From positions 1,085,575 to 1,149,574 of the forward strand of contig NW_006763148.1 in assembly GCF_000264905.1 (NCBI RefSeq): a DNA stretch of 64,000 nt. The letters are read 5' to 3'. This document shows, in pieces, positions 1 to 12,620 of the stretch. This stretch comes from Stereum hirsutum FP-91666 SS1 (Eukaryota > Basidiomycota > Agaricomycetes > Russulales > Stereaceae). A model generated the notes under the pieces. It saw only the letters and a program-made list of their open reading frames with translations, searched no databases and had not been told where the DNA came from. A program made the translations under genes and the position numbers. Each line of letters begins with the position of its first letter. Position 1 is the stretch's first letter.

Positions 1-1622
1 GAACTGCCGCTTACCCATTCAGAGGGCAGCATGGGTGCACCCCTCCGGGACTCGAATTGGTACAGCCTTAACTTTAGAAACGATGGACACAATCTGGAAA
101 GCCATGTGATGGGGGTTGAGGAGGGTTCAGAGACGATAATGCTGACAAGAGCTGATGAATACTGGACAAGTATGGTCCCGGTGGTGAGCGAGTCTTGTTT
201 GCGTGATCTGTAAAGGTGAACACTGAACGTTACTAGCTGCAGAGCCGCGACGGAGAGTATACAGGCCAAGGGAATGCTGACCCTACGATGGTGTAGACAA
301 GGTACTTACTCAGCGACTATGATCTGTCTGACTTGTGTATGAAGGCTACTTTCCGTAAGAGCAACTCAAAATGATCGACGCAAACCACAACGCCGGCTCG
401 GCAAGTACCTCATAGAACTCAACGCGTCGAGATATTAGGTTCCGCTCAGTCTCCAACCACACTAGTACTCTCGTTTCACTGCTGTACGAGTCTTGTCTGT
501 ATGATCCGGCTTTTCGGTGCAATATAGTGCTAACCATGTCGACAAGTTGAACACCTTCCACTGGTATGGTCCTGAGTATAACAGCTAGCACGTTCATCAT
601 TTCTATGCAGGATCGGCACGAACTCTCCACGCTAGTCCGTTCGCATTTGCATGAAGAACATTCACACAACCTATTCGACAAACTTCAATATTCTGTTCTA
701 GCCGTCACGCCACATCTGGTGTGCCACCCGTGGTCTACCCGTCAACGAAATAAAGACAAACAACGTAAAACAACGCAAAACACTCGAACGGTTGTCGAAC
801 GGACTCGTGAAGAAGTCTGCTTGCTCTTGTCTTCTGTCAACACCAGTAACCTATCTATATGTACTCAGACGATAACTTGAACATCCTAGGTTTGTTTTGG
901 CATAACCTATCTGAACGAAGAGTAGAGGTCACGCTTATCCGAGAGTTTGCTTGGCGCAACTTGGCAACACTCTACACTGTCTCTCGTCACCGTCACGGCT
1001 TCACATGTATTTTAACCCCTTGCGCACGGATAAGTTCTGCATACAGCATCACGGTGCTAAAATAGACAGCCAAAACAAAAAGAATGAATGGACTAGCGTC
1101 CTCGAGCACCAGAAGTGATGGCCTGGCGCGATTACATTGTCTAGAGCCCGAACCTTCGAGACAAGCATCTTACCCGTCGCACTTAATCTCGTTTCGACCC
1201 AAAGCTTTCATGCAGCATCCAATGTCACCTTGCGAACACTATGTTACGATCTACGGTATGTCGACTGTTTCTCATATGCGCAATGGCTCCTCAGGTTATA
1301 TGTGGTCTAAAGCGTTCTGATGCCTGTGGGCCGCTGAAGGTACATATTTATATTCAGCGTATCGTTGGATCTCCATTGTCTTGCTCGAAATTTGGTCTCT
1401 CTGCTAGCTCTACCACTAAAATCTAGATCGCGTCATCTTTTTCCAATGTCGCAGAGGCAGCCTCGCCATTTTCTTCGTCAGCAACTCATATATATATGCA
1501 CGGCTCAGTCAGCTCAATAACAGTCAGCATCGCATCAGGGGGCTCTTATAATGGCCCAACCTTGATTCCACGCCCCATACTGTCCTGAGTTGACACTCGC
1601 AGATACTCTTGATTTCTACTCC
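1..1622. other. Intergenic, no gene recognised
   Basis: Open frames here are short and none matches a family I recognise. The stretch ends in the presumed promoter of the Gfo/Idh gene that starts at 1623. Confidence 0.5.
1489..1497 (+). promoter_or_regulatory. TATA-like element upstream of Gfo/Idh gene
   Basis: An alternating TA run of nine bases lies about 130 nt upstream of the start codon at 1623, a plausible spacing for a fungal TATA box. It is assigned by position only. Confidence 0.4.
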
Positions 1623-2886
1623 ATGTCACCCATTCGTGTCGGTTTGATCGGTCTCTCTGGCTCGCCGCCCGACAAATATCAGGGGACTGGCTGGGCTGCT
1701 TCCGCACACCTACCTTACCTTCTCGACTCGGACGCATACACCCTCGCCGCCTTGTGCAATACCTCTGTAGAGTCAGCCAAGAACGCGGTCAAGTTACATG
1801 GCTTACCCGAATCTACGAAGACATATGGTAGCGTCGAGGGTATGTTCTCCGTTGCATCTCTTTGGACCGGCAAATTTTGTTCTGACGCCGTTCACACTGT
1901 CCCCCAGAACTCTCCGCCGATCCTAACATCGACCTCGTCGTATCATGCGTCCGCGTAGACAAACACTACCCGACCACCGTACCCGCCCTCCGTGCTGGAA
2001 AAGCGGTCTTCACCGAATGGCCACTCGGAGCCAACCTGGACGAAGCGAAAGAGATGACCGCCATCGCGAAGGAACGACACGTGAGGAACTTCGTGGGCCT
2101 CCAAGGGCCATTTTCACCCTTGATCAGGCGGGTTAAGGAATTGGTGGATGGTGGCAGGATCGGTAAGGTCCTGAGCAGTACGTATGCCGCTGCTCCGGGA
2201 AATGGAGGGGCCACGGAGAAATGGACCGTCGATTATTTTACGACGAGGGCGGTGGGCAGTAATCCTGTTACTGTAGGCGTGGGGCACGCTCTGGAGTACA
2301 TTGAGTACAGTGAGTAGACGCACCCACATTCGTCGTGACTACCGTCCATCAATCCTCACTCCTCGCTGACTCTAACCGCACAGTCCTCGGCCGTATCGAA
2401 ACTTTCGATAGCCTTATGCTCAATGGCCATCCCATAGTCGACATCATCGCGCGTGACGGGTCCGTCTTCGAGAAAGGACGCAAAAAGGATGTGCCCGACC
2501 AAGTCATGTTCCACAGCAAGACCTCCAACGGCGCCCTCTTCTCCTTCTACTTACGCGGCGGACAGCCCTTCCCCGGCACCCCCGCTCTCGAGTGGCGCAT
2601 CCACGGCTCAACCGGCGAGATCCGAATCACTTCGCCCGCCACGTTCTTGAATGTCGGACATCCGGAGAGTAAGATCGAGGTGCATGACCAGAAGACGCCG
2701 GGGCGGGTTGAGGTGGTGGACCCTTTGGAGGACGAGCTTGGACATTTGGGGTTGCAGGCGAGGAATATTGGGAGGATGTATGAGTTGTATGTGAGGGGTG
2801 AGGAGGGAGGGTATGATTTTGAACATGCGGTGGAGAGGCATCGGTTCTTGGACGAGTTGTTCCGTCGATACGACGCACAGGCGTAA
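1623..2886 (+). CDS. Gfo/Idh/MocA-family oxidoreductase, Gal80-like (copy 1)
   Basis: Three exons (1623-1839, 1908-2309, 2384-2886) join into 373 aa. The N-terminus MSPIRVGLIGLSGSPP is a Rossmann NAD(P)-binding start. It is followed by a conserved DLVVSCVRVDKHY stretch and the family segment EWPLGAN. The C-terminal half has the beta-sheet pattern of the Gfo/Idh domain (ALEWRIHGSTGEIRITSP). Fungal relatives include the galactose regulator Gal80, which keeps the fold but not catalysis, and sugar dehydrogenases. I cannot tell whether this copy is enzymatic. A close paralog with identical first and second exon lengths lies inverted at 22915-24181. Both introns have clean GT-AG ends (GTATGT, GTGAGT). 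Confidence 0.9.
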
Positions 2887-3787
2887 GGTCTGAGATTGAA
2901 TCATCTCGCCAGATTGCTGGTTCGAAATATACGTGTACAGTAGAGTAGATGATAGTGACCCAAGAATGCTATATCCATATCTTGTGCATGGTAGTCTTCC
3001 TCCCCACATCAAACAAGTATCAACCTCCCCTTCCGGCCCTAGGCTCTCTTACGAGTATCTCCGATATTCCTTGACAACGACAACAACCTCGTATCAACTC
3101 GCTGGGCATGACAGACGGGCATATGCGTGCGAGAACATCGCACAACGTGCTATTTCATCCCGGAAAAGACGAGATGTCCGGAAAGTGTACTTGTGGCGTC
3201 ACAGCAAACTCTCCGCTGAAAATCACAAACAAAAAACCGGCCAACCATATTACGATTAAGATATAAACAATTGTAGCAATGACCGTCACTGTAACTGTAA
3301 CTGTAGCTGTACCACGCAGTAAAAAAAAAACGGTATCGGACGAACGAAACAAAACGAAACAAAAAAACAATGTATGGATGACTGAGTGAGTAGAAACGTA
3401 ACAACAGCAGTTGTGTAATGTGTACCAAACCAAGATGACCGTGGGTTGCGCGACGTAACCAGCCAGTGAATGAATGAATTATAATGATCATGAACGGACA
3501 AGACTGATATGAATATGAATGGGGTCGCAGTCGCAGAAGGATGAATTATGTACTTGTTGAGAATGAGATAGAACGGACTTGGGATAAGTGAGTAAGTAAG
3601 TAAATAACCGATTGAAGGAAGGATCCGATCCATCCATGTATGTGCATGATCCCTACGAGACTGGTATAACACCGACTTGAGATCCAGAAAGCATACACCC
3701 CCTCCCCCCTCCCGCCCTCCCAAATACCCTCCCTATATCATATCACCTCCACCTCTCCACCTCTCCACCCCCAATCCCCACCTCACT
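2887..3787. other. Intergenic between convergent genes
   Basis: This 0.9 kb separates the 3' ends of the Gfo/Idh gene and the phosphatase gene. It holds A-runs, a short CTGTAA-type hexamer array near 3285-3312, and C-rich sequence near 3700-3790. No credible coding frame was seen. Confidence 0.6.
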
Positions 3788-6700
3788 CTACTTCCTAGCC
3801 TCCCTCCCCACCCCCTCCCTCATAAACTCCACATAAGCCACCAAAAACTTGACCTGCTCATACGTCTCCACAGCTTTGAGGCTCCTCCGCCTCCTCACCA
3901 CCGAGATCACCCTCTCCACCAGCCTGAGCGCGTCTTTCCGTACGCCCTGCTGTCGCAGTTTGTCGCTCCAGGTTTCGTTTATGTCCGTTGTTGGAGTTGG
4001 AGTTGGAGCGTCCAGAGTGGGGGGAGACGGAGCGTCGACGTCCATGGAGGACTGCGAGATAGACGTCGGCGTAGGCGTAAGTGCATTTCCAGTTGACCCC
4101 CTTCCCCTTTTCCCACCGATCCCACCTACCCCACCCCCACCCCCATTCGTCCCATTCGCATTCGTCACAGCACCCAACCACCCACAAAGCCCCAACCTCA
4201 ACATCCAACAACACGCAATCAACCCCGCCCTCCCCACCCCACCTCTACAATGCACGAGCACATGCACGCCGTTCAACGTATATGTTTCGATGAGGCGGGT
4301 TAGGTGGGTGTCGAGGGAGGAGGGGGAGAGGGGGGCGAGGCCTTCGGGGATTGGGATGCTATGGTCGGAAGGGGGGAGGGTAGGAAAGGTTCATGAATAA
4401 ATGGATGGGTGGATGTGGGTGGAGGGCGGAGAGCACGTACCGGAGAACATCAAGTCCCAATTCCGCCGCCGCGACTGAATACTCGTCCCACGGCGCGCCC
4501 AAAAAACCAAGTTCGTCGTCGTCCAAGCAACTACACCCCCCAATTCAACCAATTCAAAAATCAAATGAGTCAATATCCCTCGGACGCAAACGGCTCAATA
4601 TCCCTTGGACGCAAATGGCTCAAAAGTACCGAGACCCAACGGCTCAAAAGTACCGCGCCGCAATAACTCAAGAGAAAGAGAAAGAGAAAGAGACTGACCA
4701 AACGACACATCCCACCCCCATCTCCTTCATCCTATTCAGATCCTGCTTCACGTCCCTTCTCACCGTCCCGCGTCCGCGAACGGGGCCGTTCAGTCTCACT
4801 GCAGTCCAGGAGTAGCGATCAGTACTCGTAAACCGTGAAGAAAAGACGCGTGTGATTGGATGCCGTGGTTGTGTGGTAATAGTGGATGGCAAAACGAGAG
4901 ATAGCAAAACACACCTTTCTTCCCCGGACACGAACTCAAGAATAAATTCCCCACCAACGGCGTCCCCGTCCCCATCCCCGTCCCCGTCCCTGTCGTTCCC
5001 TCCATCAACTCGTCCCCATCCCGCTCCCGCTCACACTTCGCATCCGCATCCGCATCTCCCTCCGTATCATTCAAGGATGTGGGTGTGGGTGTGGGTGTGA
5101 ACTGATAAGGCGGCGGCGGCGCAGATTCGGACGGTGATTCGGGGATGGTGGGTACACTAGGGACTATACTCGCGCCATTGACATTACCATTGCAGCTGCT
5201 GGCTTCATGATCGGCAGGCGTAGTGGCTGCATGTTGCAGTTTAGGCCTCTGTGGTACGGGTGGTTGATCCCCCGCCTCGTGCTCCTGTTCGGCCTCGCCT
5301 TCAGGTGCGGCGAGTGGCTCGGATGCAGTTAATGGATCCGTAGGGGGGAGTGTGCGTTGCAGTTGGGATGGTGGTCTGTGATGTAATGTAAGGTAACAGC
5401 GGTGTAAGTATGGGTATGGTGTCGTCGGTGCATTGTGAAATTAAGAAGGGCAAACGTACCTCGCATACGGATACCTAAACATACTCAACTGACCTCCCAT
5501 CCCCATCGCGCCACCCATCCCCATCCCCTCCTTCCCCCCATCCCCATTCCCCTTCCCCCCCTTCCCCACCTTTCCATCCCCACCACCATTCCCATTCCCA
5601 CCTCCACCCAACCCCAATCCCCCACCCCCCTCCATCATAGCCTTAAACACAACCGGCGGCGCCGAGAACGTCCGATCATGTTTCCCCAAAAAGGCAGGTG
5701 GCATTCGACCGTGTTGATACATGTTCATGTTCATGTAATGTTGGGTATGGTCCGCTGTGGCGAGGATTTCGCCTAGGATGTCCATTTTGCCGAAGGAGAG
5801 GGGGGGGATTAGGGGGAGGTGGGGGGCTGGGGCTGGGGTGGGTGATGGGGTGAATGTTTTGGGGGGGTGGGTGGGAAGCTGAGGAAGGGGAGGCCGGGGG
5901 AGGGTGGAAGGAGGGAGGGGAGGGGGAGGCATGGATGAGGGGGTGATTTGCGTGGGTTTGAGATTGGATTTGAGAGGGGAAGGGGAGGGTTTGGGGTTTG
6001 GTGAGTGTGCTGAAGTTTGGGATCGTGTTCGCTGTGGTTGTGCGATTCCAGGTCCGCACGGGGTATGTTTTTCGATATCGGAAGCGAGTGCAGCTCGGAG
6101 CGCGAATTGTACGGATGTTCTGTTCCATAAAAACTGGGATGTTGGACAGTCGCCGGTCTCTTTCGGGATCGAGGTATCTATTGGGTATATGTTCCGTTGT
6201 GGAGGTGGGGGAGGTGGTGGGAATGAGGGTTGACGGGGGAGGGAGGTGGTGGAGGGGCTGTAGGCGGTGAGTCTGTCGAGAGAGAAGGCGGGGTGGATGT
6301 CGAAGAGGGTGGGGTTGGGTTGTTTGGAGAGGGTGAGGTGGAGGGATATAGTGCCGAGTAGCTCGGAGGGTATCATCATGGAGACACTGTATAGGTATAG
6401 AATGTAAGCATTGTGGTTATGAATGGACAGAATAGAACGCGAAAAGGACACGGACTTGATAGGATGCGATTCGGAGGTCTTGAGCTGAGGCTCGCCGTTG
6501 CCCAAGAAGAAGACATTGACGGGGGTGAGTGGAGTGTCGATGGCAGCAGAGAGATCGAGGGAGAGATCTGGAGAAGCTGTTTTGAGGGTGACGGGCGTGT
6601 CCGAGTGGACGGTTGGCAATTCGCTGTCAGTGCTAGCGTGGGCGTCGATGACAGGTGCTCCTCCGATTGAGGGTGGCAGGAGAGGATGTGCGCGTTCGCA

Positions 6701-7124
6701 GACCCACCACGCCTGCTGGTCGCGCGTGAAGATGAGCTGGCGGTCGCGGAGCTGTCTGAAGTGCTCGGGGACGTGGACGGAGAGAGGGATGTAGGTGAGC
6801 GGCGAGCCTGGACGCGAAGGGTCAGCGGAGGCACGTCCACGAAAGGAAATGGAGAAGACGAACCAGCCGGACCAAACTTGGCCTGATGGTAGTCGCTGTA
6901 GTGGAATTGTGATGCGAGATGCATCAACTGCCGACGTGAATGCGAACATGAGCCTGCTATTTTCCGTAAAATGCAAAGAATGGAGTAATAACCTGTGCGG
7001 CGAGCCTCTGTTCGCGGTACGTTTCCGGGCTGAGCTGCTGGTGGAGGGTGCCATTTGTGTTTGTTGGGTAGAGAGCGTCTTGGTCGTGTCGCGGGAGGGG
7101 CTGCGGGGGAAGGGCAGAGAGCAT
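3788..7124 (-). CDS. CDKN3-like dual-specificity protein phosphatase with long disordered N-terminus
   Basis: Proposed exons: 7124-7021, 6956-6456, 6386-5460, 5375-4915, 4798-4699, 4530-4441, 4358-3788, giving 917 aa in frame. The catalytic domain is in the last four exons. It shows LFLSSCPGKK, GRGTVRRDVKQDLNR, a CLDDDELGFLGAPWDEY block, the linker IPIPEGLAP, and the P-loop HCRGGVGR (HCX5R; Cys about 765, Arg about 771). The C-terminus ends with a helix rich in Arg and Lys. Before it lie some 600 residues: an N-terminal module containing LMFAFTSAVDASRITIPL and then Pro/Gly-rich disorder. A Gly-rich insertion follows the P-loop helix. The family dephosphorylates Ser/Thr/Tyr, and KAP/CDKN3 acts on CDKs; the substrate here is unknown. 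The first two introns are the least certain; the second (6387-6455) is in frame and could be retained. Confidence 0.8.
4570..4659. repeat. Minisatellite of 24-25 nt units inside a phosphatase intron
   Basis: Four consecutive units start with TCAA; the first three end in AAYGGC and the fourth is partial. Units one and two differ at only a few positions, and unit three has a variant middle. They lie in the 168-nt intron (4531-4698) and explain why it is longer than its neighbours. Confidence 0.75.
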
Positions 7125-7436
7125 CTGTGCTGTGGCCGACGAAGGCGTCGAGAGCGAGCAAGAGAGCCGAGGGCGGATTGGCTACAGCAGCCGTCGCTTT
7201 CGGAGTCTGTAAATGTGTAGTGATCTACATTGGGAAAGCCCGCCCAAGCCTCGGTTCATCCCATCATCCCTCCCGCACAACGCCCGCCCCTTCCACCTCA
7301 CCTTTCTCTTCCTTACCATCCTCGTCGCCGTCGTCGTCGTCGTCGGCCAGCCCCAGCACAACATCCAGCTCTGTCCTTTCCTTAATCTCGCGCCTTCACT
7401 GGCACGAGCGCCGACCGTCAGTCTCTCCTTCTCTAC
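7125..7436. promoter_or_regulatory. Divergent promoter region, phosphatase / chitin synthase
   Basis: The 312 bp between two divergent start codons must hold both promoters. The right part is C-rich with CT tracts, usual for fungal core promoters. No specific factor site was recognised. Confidence 0.5.
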
Positions 7437-10400
7437 ATGGCCGTACGCTACGACACCAGGGACGTCCCCGTACCAACAACAAGAATGGGTGGCATCGGCA
7501 CCACCATCAAACGTGCAAAGACCCTCACCCGCCCAGAGCGCAGCGTCGCAGCTCCCCCACTCATCAACCCACAGGGCATCGCTCCCGCACCCACCGGCGT
7601 CGTCGTAGACTCGGGCGGATTCGACCCCTGGACCTTCTTCTCCAGAGTCCTTACCTTTTGGGCCCCCGCCGTCGTCCTCAAGTCGCTTGGTCTCAAAGAC
7701 AAGGTGACGCGCCAGGCGTGGCGCGAGAAGATCGCCCTCTGTTTTCTCATCGCAGTCGCATGCACCGTCGTCGGCTTCGCCACAGTCGGCCTCCAGAAGG
7801 TCCTCTGTCCAGACACCCAGACTCTCTCCACCTCCCAGTTCGTCTCCCTCGGTGCAACCCCAGGCACGCTGGGCATCGCAGGCTGGGGTTACAACGTCAC
7901 CAACTCAAAGTCAACAGACTCCGAGAACTTCATCTCCCTCTCAGCCGCCACTCCCGGCCAGGACATCACCACTCTCTTTACCCGCTCTGCTGCCGACTTT
8001 TCCGAATGCACCTCTCTTTCCTTCCGCGTCGCCGTCGATGAACCCTGTTCAGGCTCCAACAGTTGTCCCCTCGGCAACCTCAATTCCTCCTCCACATTCT
8101 CCGACCTTAACCTCGTTAACATGTCCCTCTCTATTGGTTACGACTGGGATCAAGTCTACAACCTTACGAACTTCATTGTTTTGGATGGCCATGTTCTCAA
8201 TCTTCAACCTTACTTCAACCTTCACAACAACGCCATCACGGGTGATGATGTAGACCTTGCTCTTCGCGCGCTCATCTCCACGAACTCCCGTGATGGGACC
8301 AGGCTCTTCGTGAACAAAGCGAACCTCAAAGCGGCCATCCCTTGCATGGTCCAGCGCTACGGTGCTGGAAACATCGACAAGATCACCCCTGGTTGCTTCG
8401 TCTCCCAACTCGTCCTCTACGCCGGTCTCATCGTCATTCTCGGTCTCGTCCTCATCCGCTTCGTCATGGCCTGCATCTTCAACTGGCTCCTCTCCGAGCG
8501 TCTCGCAGGCAACCCGGACAGCACCATCCTCAACCGCTCCGCCATCAGTCCCGCCGTGATGCCAGAGGGCGCGAACATCTCGATCGACAACAGGACGGGA
8601 ACGGCGCCCTGGGCAGGCCCGGGAGGCACGAAGAAAATTACAAAAGCGAATAACAAGTCGGCCAGGTCCATCAACACCGCATCGAGCGTGACGCTCGCGA
8701 GCCAACAGGACGCTCAGCCCATCATGTCCCTGGCTCAGATCGGTGCAGAACTGTTCGCGGTGTGCCTGGTGACGTGCTATTCCGAGGGCGAGGAGTCGTT
8801 GAGGACGACGCTCGATTCGATATCGACAACGACGTATTCGGACGCACGTAAGTTGCTCTTCATCGTCGCGGATGGGATGATCACTGGTGCGGGCGAGAAG
8901 AGGAGCACGCCGGATATCTGCGTGGGCTTGTTGGAGGCGGATCCGAGGTTTGGAAACCCGATGCCGATGTCATATGAAGCTGTCGGGTCTGGGTCAAAGG
9001 CACAAAACCGGGCGATGGTTTATGCTGGACATTATAGTGCGTCGATTTTCCCTCTGTCATCTGGGCGTTCGCGCTGAACATGCGTGTGTGTGTATGTGTG
9101 TTTCAGCCGTCGCTGGTGCACGGACGCCGACTGTCATCGTCGTTAAGTGTGGCACCGAACAGGAAGCCGCGACAGAGAAGAAGCCTGGTAACCGTGGAAA
9201 GCGGGACAGTCAACTCATTCTCATGAACTTCTTCTCTCGCGTTACGTATAACGACCGGATGACGCCACTCGATTTCGACCTCTTCCGCAAGATCCACGTC
9301 TTGATGGGTGTCACGCCTGATTTCTTCGAAGTCTGTCTCATGGTGCGTCGCGTTCGAGGATTCTTCATATAGACATGCTCTAATTTGAATGTGAACAGGT
9401 TGATGCCGACACGAAAGTCTTCCCCGACTCGCTCAGATACTTGGTCAACTGCATGCACCACGACCAGATGATCATGGGTGTCTGTGGCGAGACTCGTATA
9501 GCGAACAAACGACAATCATGGGTCACTGCCATCCAAGTCTTCGAATACTTCATCTCCCATCATCTCGCGAAAGCGTTCGAGGCCGTCTTCGGCGGTGTTA
9601 CCTGTCTCCCAGGCTGTTTCTCCATGTTCCGACTCAAAGCACGCAAAGCCTCAGGCGACGACTGGATCCCGCTCATCATCAAACCTGAAATCGTAAAGGA
9701 ATACAGCCAAAGCGAAGTCACGACCCTACACCAGAAGAACCTCCTCCTGCTCGGTGAAGATCGATTCCTGACGACCTGTCTCCTCCGCACGTTCCCCAAC
9801 CGCAAGATGATGTTCCTCCCCCAAGCCCGTTGTCGTACCGTCGTTCCCGACACCTTCAGCGTCCTGCTCTCCCAACGTCGCCGCTGGATCAACTCCACGA
9901 TTCACAACCTCATGGAACTCGTCCTCGTCCGCAATCTCTGCGGTACATTCTGTTTCAGCATGCAATTCGTCGTCTTCATGGACCTGCTCGGAACCGTCGT
10001 ACTCCCCATCGCCATCTCGCTCACGTACCTCCTCATCGTCTCATCTGCCCTGTCACCACCGAAATCGTTCGAGGAGGCGATTCCGCTGGTGTTGCTTGTT
10101 GCGGTGCTGGGTCTGCCGGCGGTGCTGATCATGATTACGACGAGGAAGGTGGTGTATGTGTTTTGGATGTTGATTTATTTGCTCGCTTTGCCGGTCTGGA
10201 ACTTGATCTTGCCACTCTATGCGTTCTGGCACTTTGACGACTTTTCGTGGGGAGAGACACGGTGCGTTTTCTATTCTATTCTTACTTCTTCTTCCAGATC
10301 TTACTGATGATCTTTTTTGGTTTGATGGTTGGGGATGCCAGAAAAGTCGAGGGCGAGGCGAAAGATACAGGTCACGGCGAGGGTAAAGGTAATGTCGGAC

Positions 10401-11122
10401 ACGCAGTGCCCCTCCGACGCTGGGAAGACTGGGAACGCTCCCGTCTACGCAAGATCCGTCGCGAAGAACGCCGCCGGCGCGATTTCGAGCGCCAACACCC
10501 CTCCGGTTTCATCACCGGCGACGGGACGGAGTACCTCGGTGTCGGCGCTGGCGGTGGTAGCAGCAGATACGACACGCGGTCGCAGTACGACGGCTCCGAT
10601 ACCGTCTCTGTCGCCTCGTCCGACGACGACCAGTGGGGGATGCAGATCGGGGAGTATAACGAGAATAATGCGAGATATCCGCCGCCGCCGACGGGATTGC
10701 ATTCGCTTGCGCAGAATAGAGATAAGTTGGATCATGCGGAGACGGTGGGTGCGGCGGATCTGGAGGCGATGTTGGATCAGGGGTGGGACGAGGAGGAGAA
10801 TGGGAGTTCGAGGGGGGGTTCGAGGGTGAATTCGTCGGATCGACTGGCTTCGTCCGTACTACAAAATGCGCCGAGGTATCAGCTTAGCGATGGCCCGCCA
10901 GCGAGGGGGAACGGGAATGGGAATGGTCATGGAGGGTATGCGCCGGTTTCGAGAGGACAGCATCCGTCGGTGCAGAGCCCGGTGTCGCCTGTGAGGCCGT
11001 CGCATGGGATGAGCTCGGCGGTGGGTGGGGATTGGAAGACGCATGTGAAGAGGAGAAGTGGGGGGAATGGAGCGGCGGACTATGGGCCTTTGGGACCGTT
11101 GGATCCCGATTCGAAGTTCTGA
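7437..11122 (+). CDS. Chitin synthase, class IV-like
   Basis: Exons 7437-9036, 9107-9342, 9399-10261 and 10342-11122 give 1159 aa. The protein polymerises UDP-GlcNAc into chitin at the plasma membrane. An N-terminal membrane segment (about 98-120) follows the WREKIALCF motif typical of the Chs3/ChsD group, and another span lies near 325-350. The glycosyltransferase-2 core has VDADTK (about 613), [18 protein letters not shown] (about 730) and the product-binding motif QRRRW (about 771). Several C-terminal transmembrane helices follow (about 820-930). The last 260 residues are charged and then Gly/Ser/Asn-rich, probably a cytosolic regulatory tail. There is no myosin motor, so classes V and VII are excluded. 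The length suits class IV. The class call comes from recognised motifs, not an alignment. Confidence 0.95.
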
Positions 11123-12620
11123 GCCTTCTGTTTTTTTCTCTTCTGTGAATTTGTTTTTGTTCTTTTACATCGCGCAGATGGGGGGGCCGCTGTTGTTTCG
11201 CTTTTTTTCTTTCTTCGTTTCCATCTGGCGTGAGGAAGGACATTTTCTTCTCAGTTTACACTCGTTTGTTCGATCACGCACAGCACAGCACGCACGCACA
11301 ACTTCACACACTTGTTTCTTCCACTCTGGCTTGTTTGTCACCTTTTGTTGACTGTTCCACGCTTTCTTTTTAAGTTGTTGCGTCACTATACCCCAACCCA
11401 ACCCCTTTTTTCGACAGCTCTGTCTCCTCCTTCCTATGATGTTGTCTGCATAGCATGGAGGATAGCCTAGTGTTGCGTTATAATGTCTACCTAAGTCTCA
11501 TAAGCCACTCACTCTCACTCACTCCCTGCAATCATGTTCTACTACGCGCCCACACGACGTCTTTTTTTTTGCTAGCCCCAACGTTCCGTTCCATCATCTA
11601 CCACAAGTCAATTCGGATCAACCCTGTTCCTGATCTTCATCTACTAAATATTGTCAGACTCTGCCGCACCTCTCCGATCCTCCTATCACGTTACACAACT
11701 CCCTTCCTCTCCTTTGAGATTGACCTTGGTTTTTTTGATGATGACTGTCCTCTGTTCACCGTTCACCGTTCACCGTTCATGTCTCTTCACTTACCCATCC
11801 ACCCATCCGTCCCCTCTATTCTTTAGGACCTAACAGCTAGCAGCAATAAAGTCGGAGAAGTACATACCATGGACGCGTTTACATAAAGTTGAATATTAGC
11901 CTTCCTTGTCCTTGTTTCCTTGTCTCCTTGTCCTGTCCCTACCTTGTCCCCACGAATCCGATATCAAGGATGTCCATCTAGGCGTCATTATTCTCTCATA
12001 CTTGTTCGCATTCCGTGAGGTGCCTGAGGTTCCTCCAGTCCATACTCGTTACTCAATCTTGTTTCGATTGCATGTTGCATATCATTTCTTTCTCTCTCTC
12101 TCTCTCTCTTGAGTATATATATAGCACATAGATAGCCTGCAAATTTCTTTTACTTGTCCGAGATTGTCTGATCATGAGTATCGGGAAGTTGAGGGTTGGA
12201 ACGCTGAAGTTATCGTTTATGTTCGTTGGACATTCACGAGACACTGTAGCTGCAAGTGTTCAGTACTTCGACGTCGTCCTTTCTCGTCTATATTTCTTGG
12301 GTCCATTTTCCACAGAAAGTGTCAGAGGCAGAGGTCAACCTTGAATATTCGACGGGCAACTTGATCGAAGATGGTTCGAGCGCCATTCTGCCGGCACCGT
12401 GTTTGAATTTCCCCGCGCTCGGGTGGCACCGCCGCGGTTCGCACACTCACTTCGCCTTGTGAGCTCGGTCTCCCTTGGCACGCTCCTGACATTCTCCTCG
12501 CAGACGACCACGTACGACGAGGAAATACCTGGATTATATCCCTGACTCTGAATTGCACTGTTCAGATAACTAATATCTGCCTTCTTGACGCCGCTCGCCA
12601 CGCCGTAGACTTCCATCATC
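11123..12620. other. Intergenic with CT/TA microsatellites
   Basis: About 1.5 kb of T-rich sequence downstream of the chitin synthase. It contains a triplicated short GTTCACC motif near 11756-11778 and a (CT)n tract followed by (TA)n near 12089-12122. No gene was recognised. Confidence 0.6.
12089..12122. repeat. CT then TA microsatellite
   Basis: A run of CT dinucleotides is followed within a few bases by a TATATATA run. Simple sequence repeat. Confidence 0.8.

Noticed and set aside
7055..8041. 328-codon plus-strand frame rich in Arg, Pro and His
   Set aside because: Overlaps the chitin synthase start in another frame. Its composition is typical of a shadow frame.
8049..8705. 218-codon minus-strand frame
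   Set aside because: It lies opposite the chitin synthase coding region, has no family features and reflects codon bias of the real gene.
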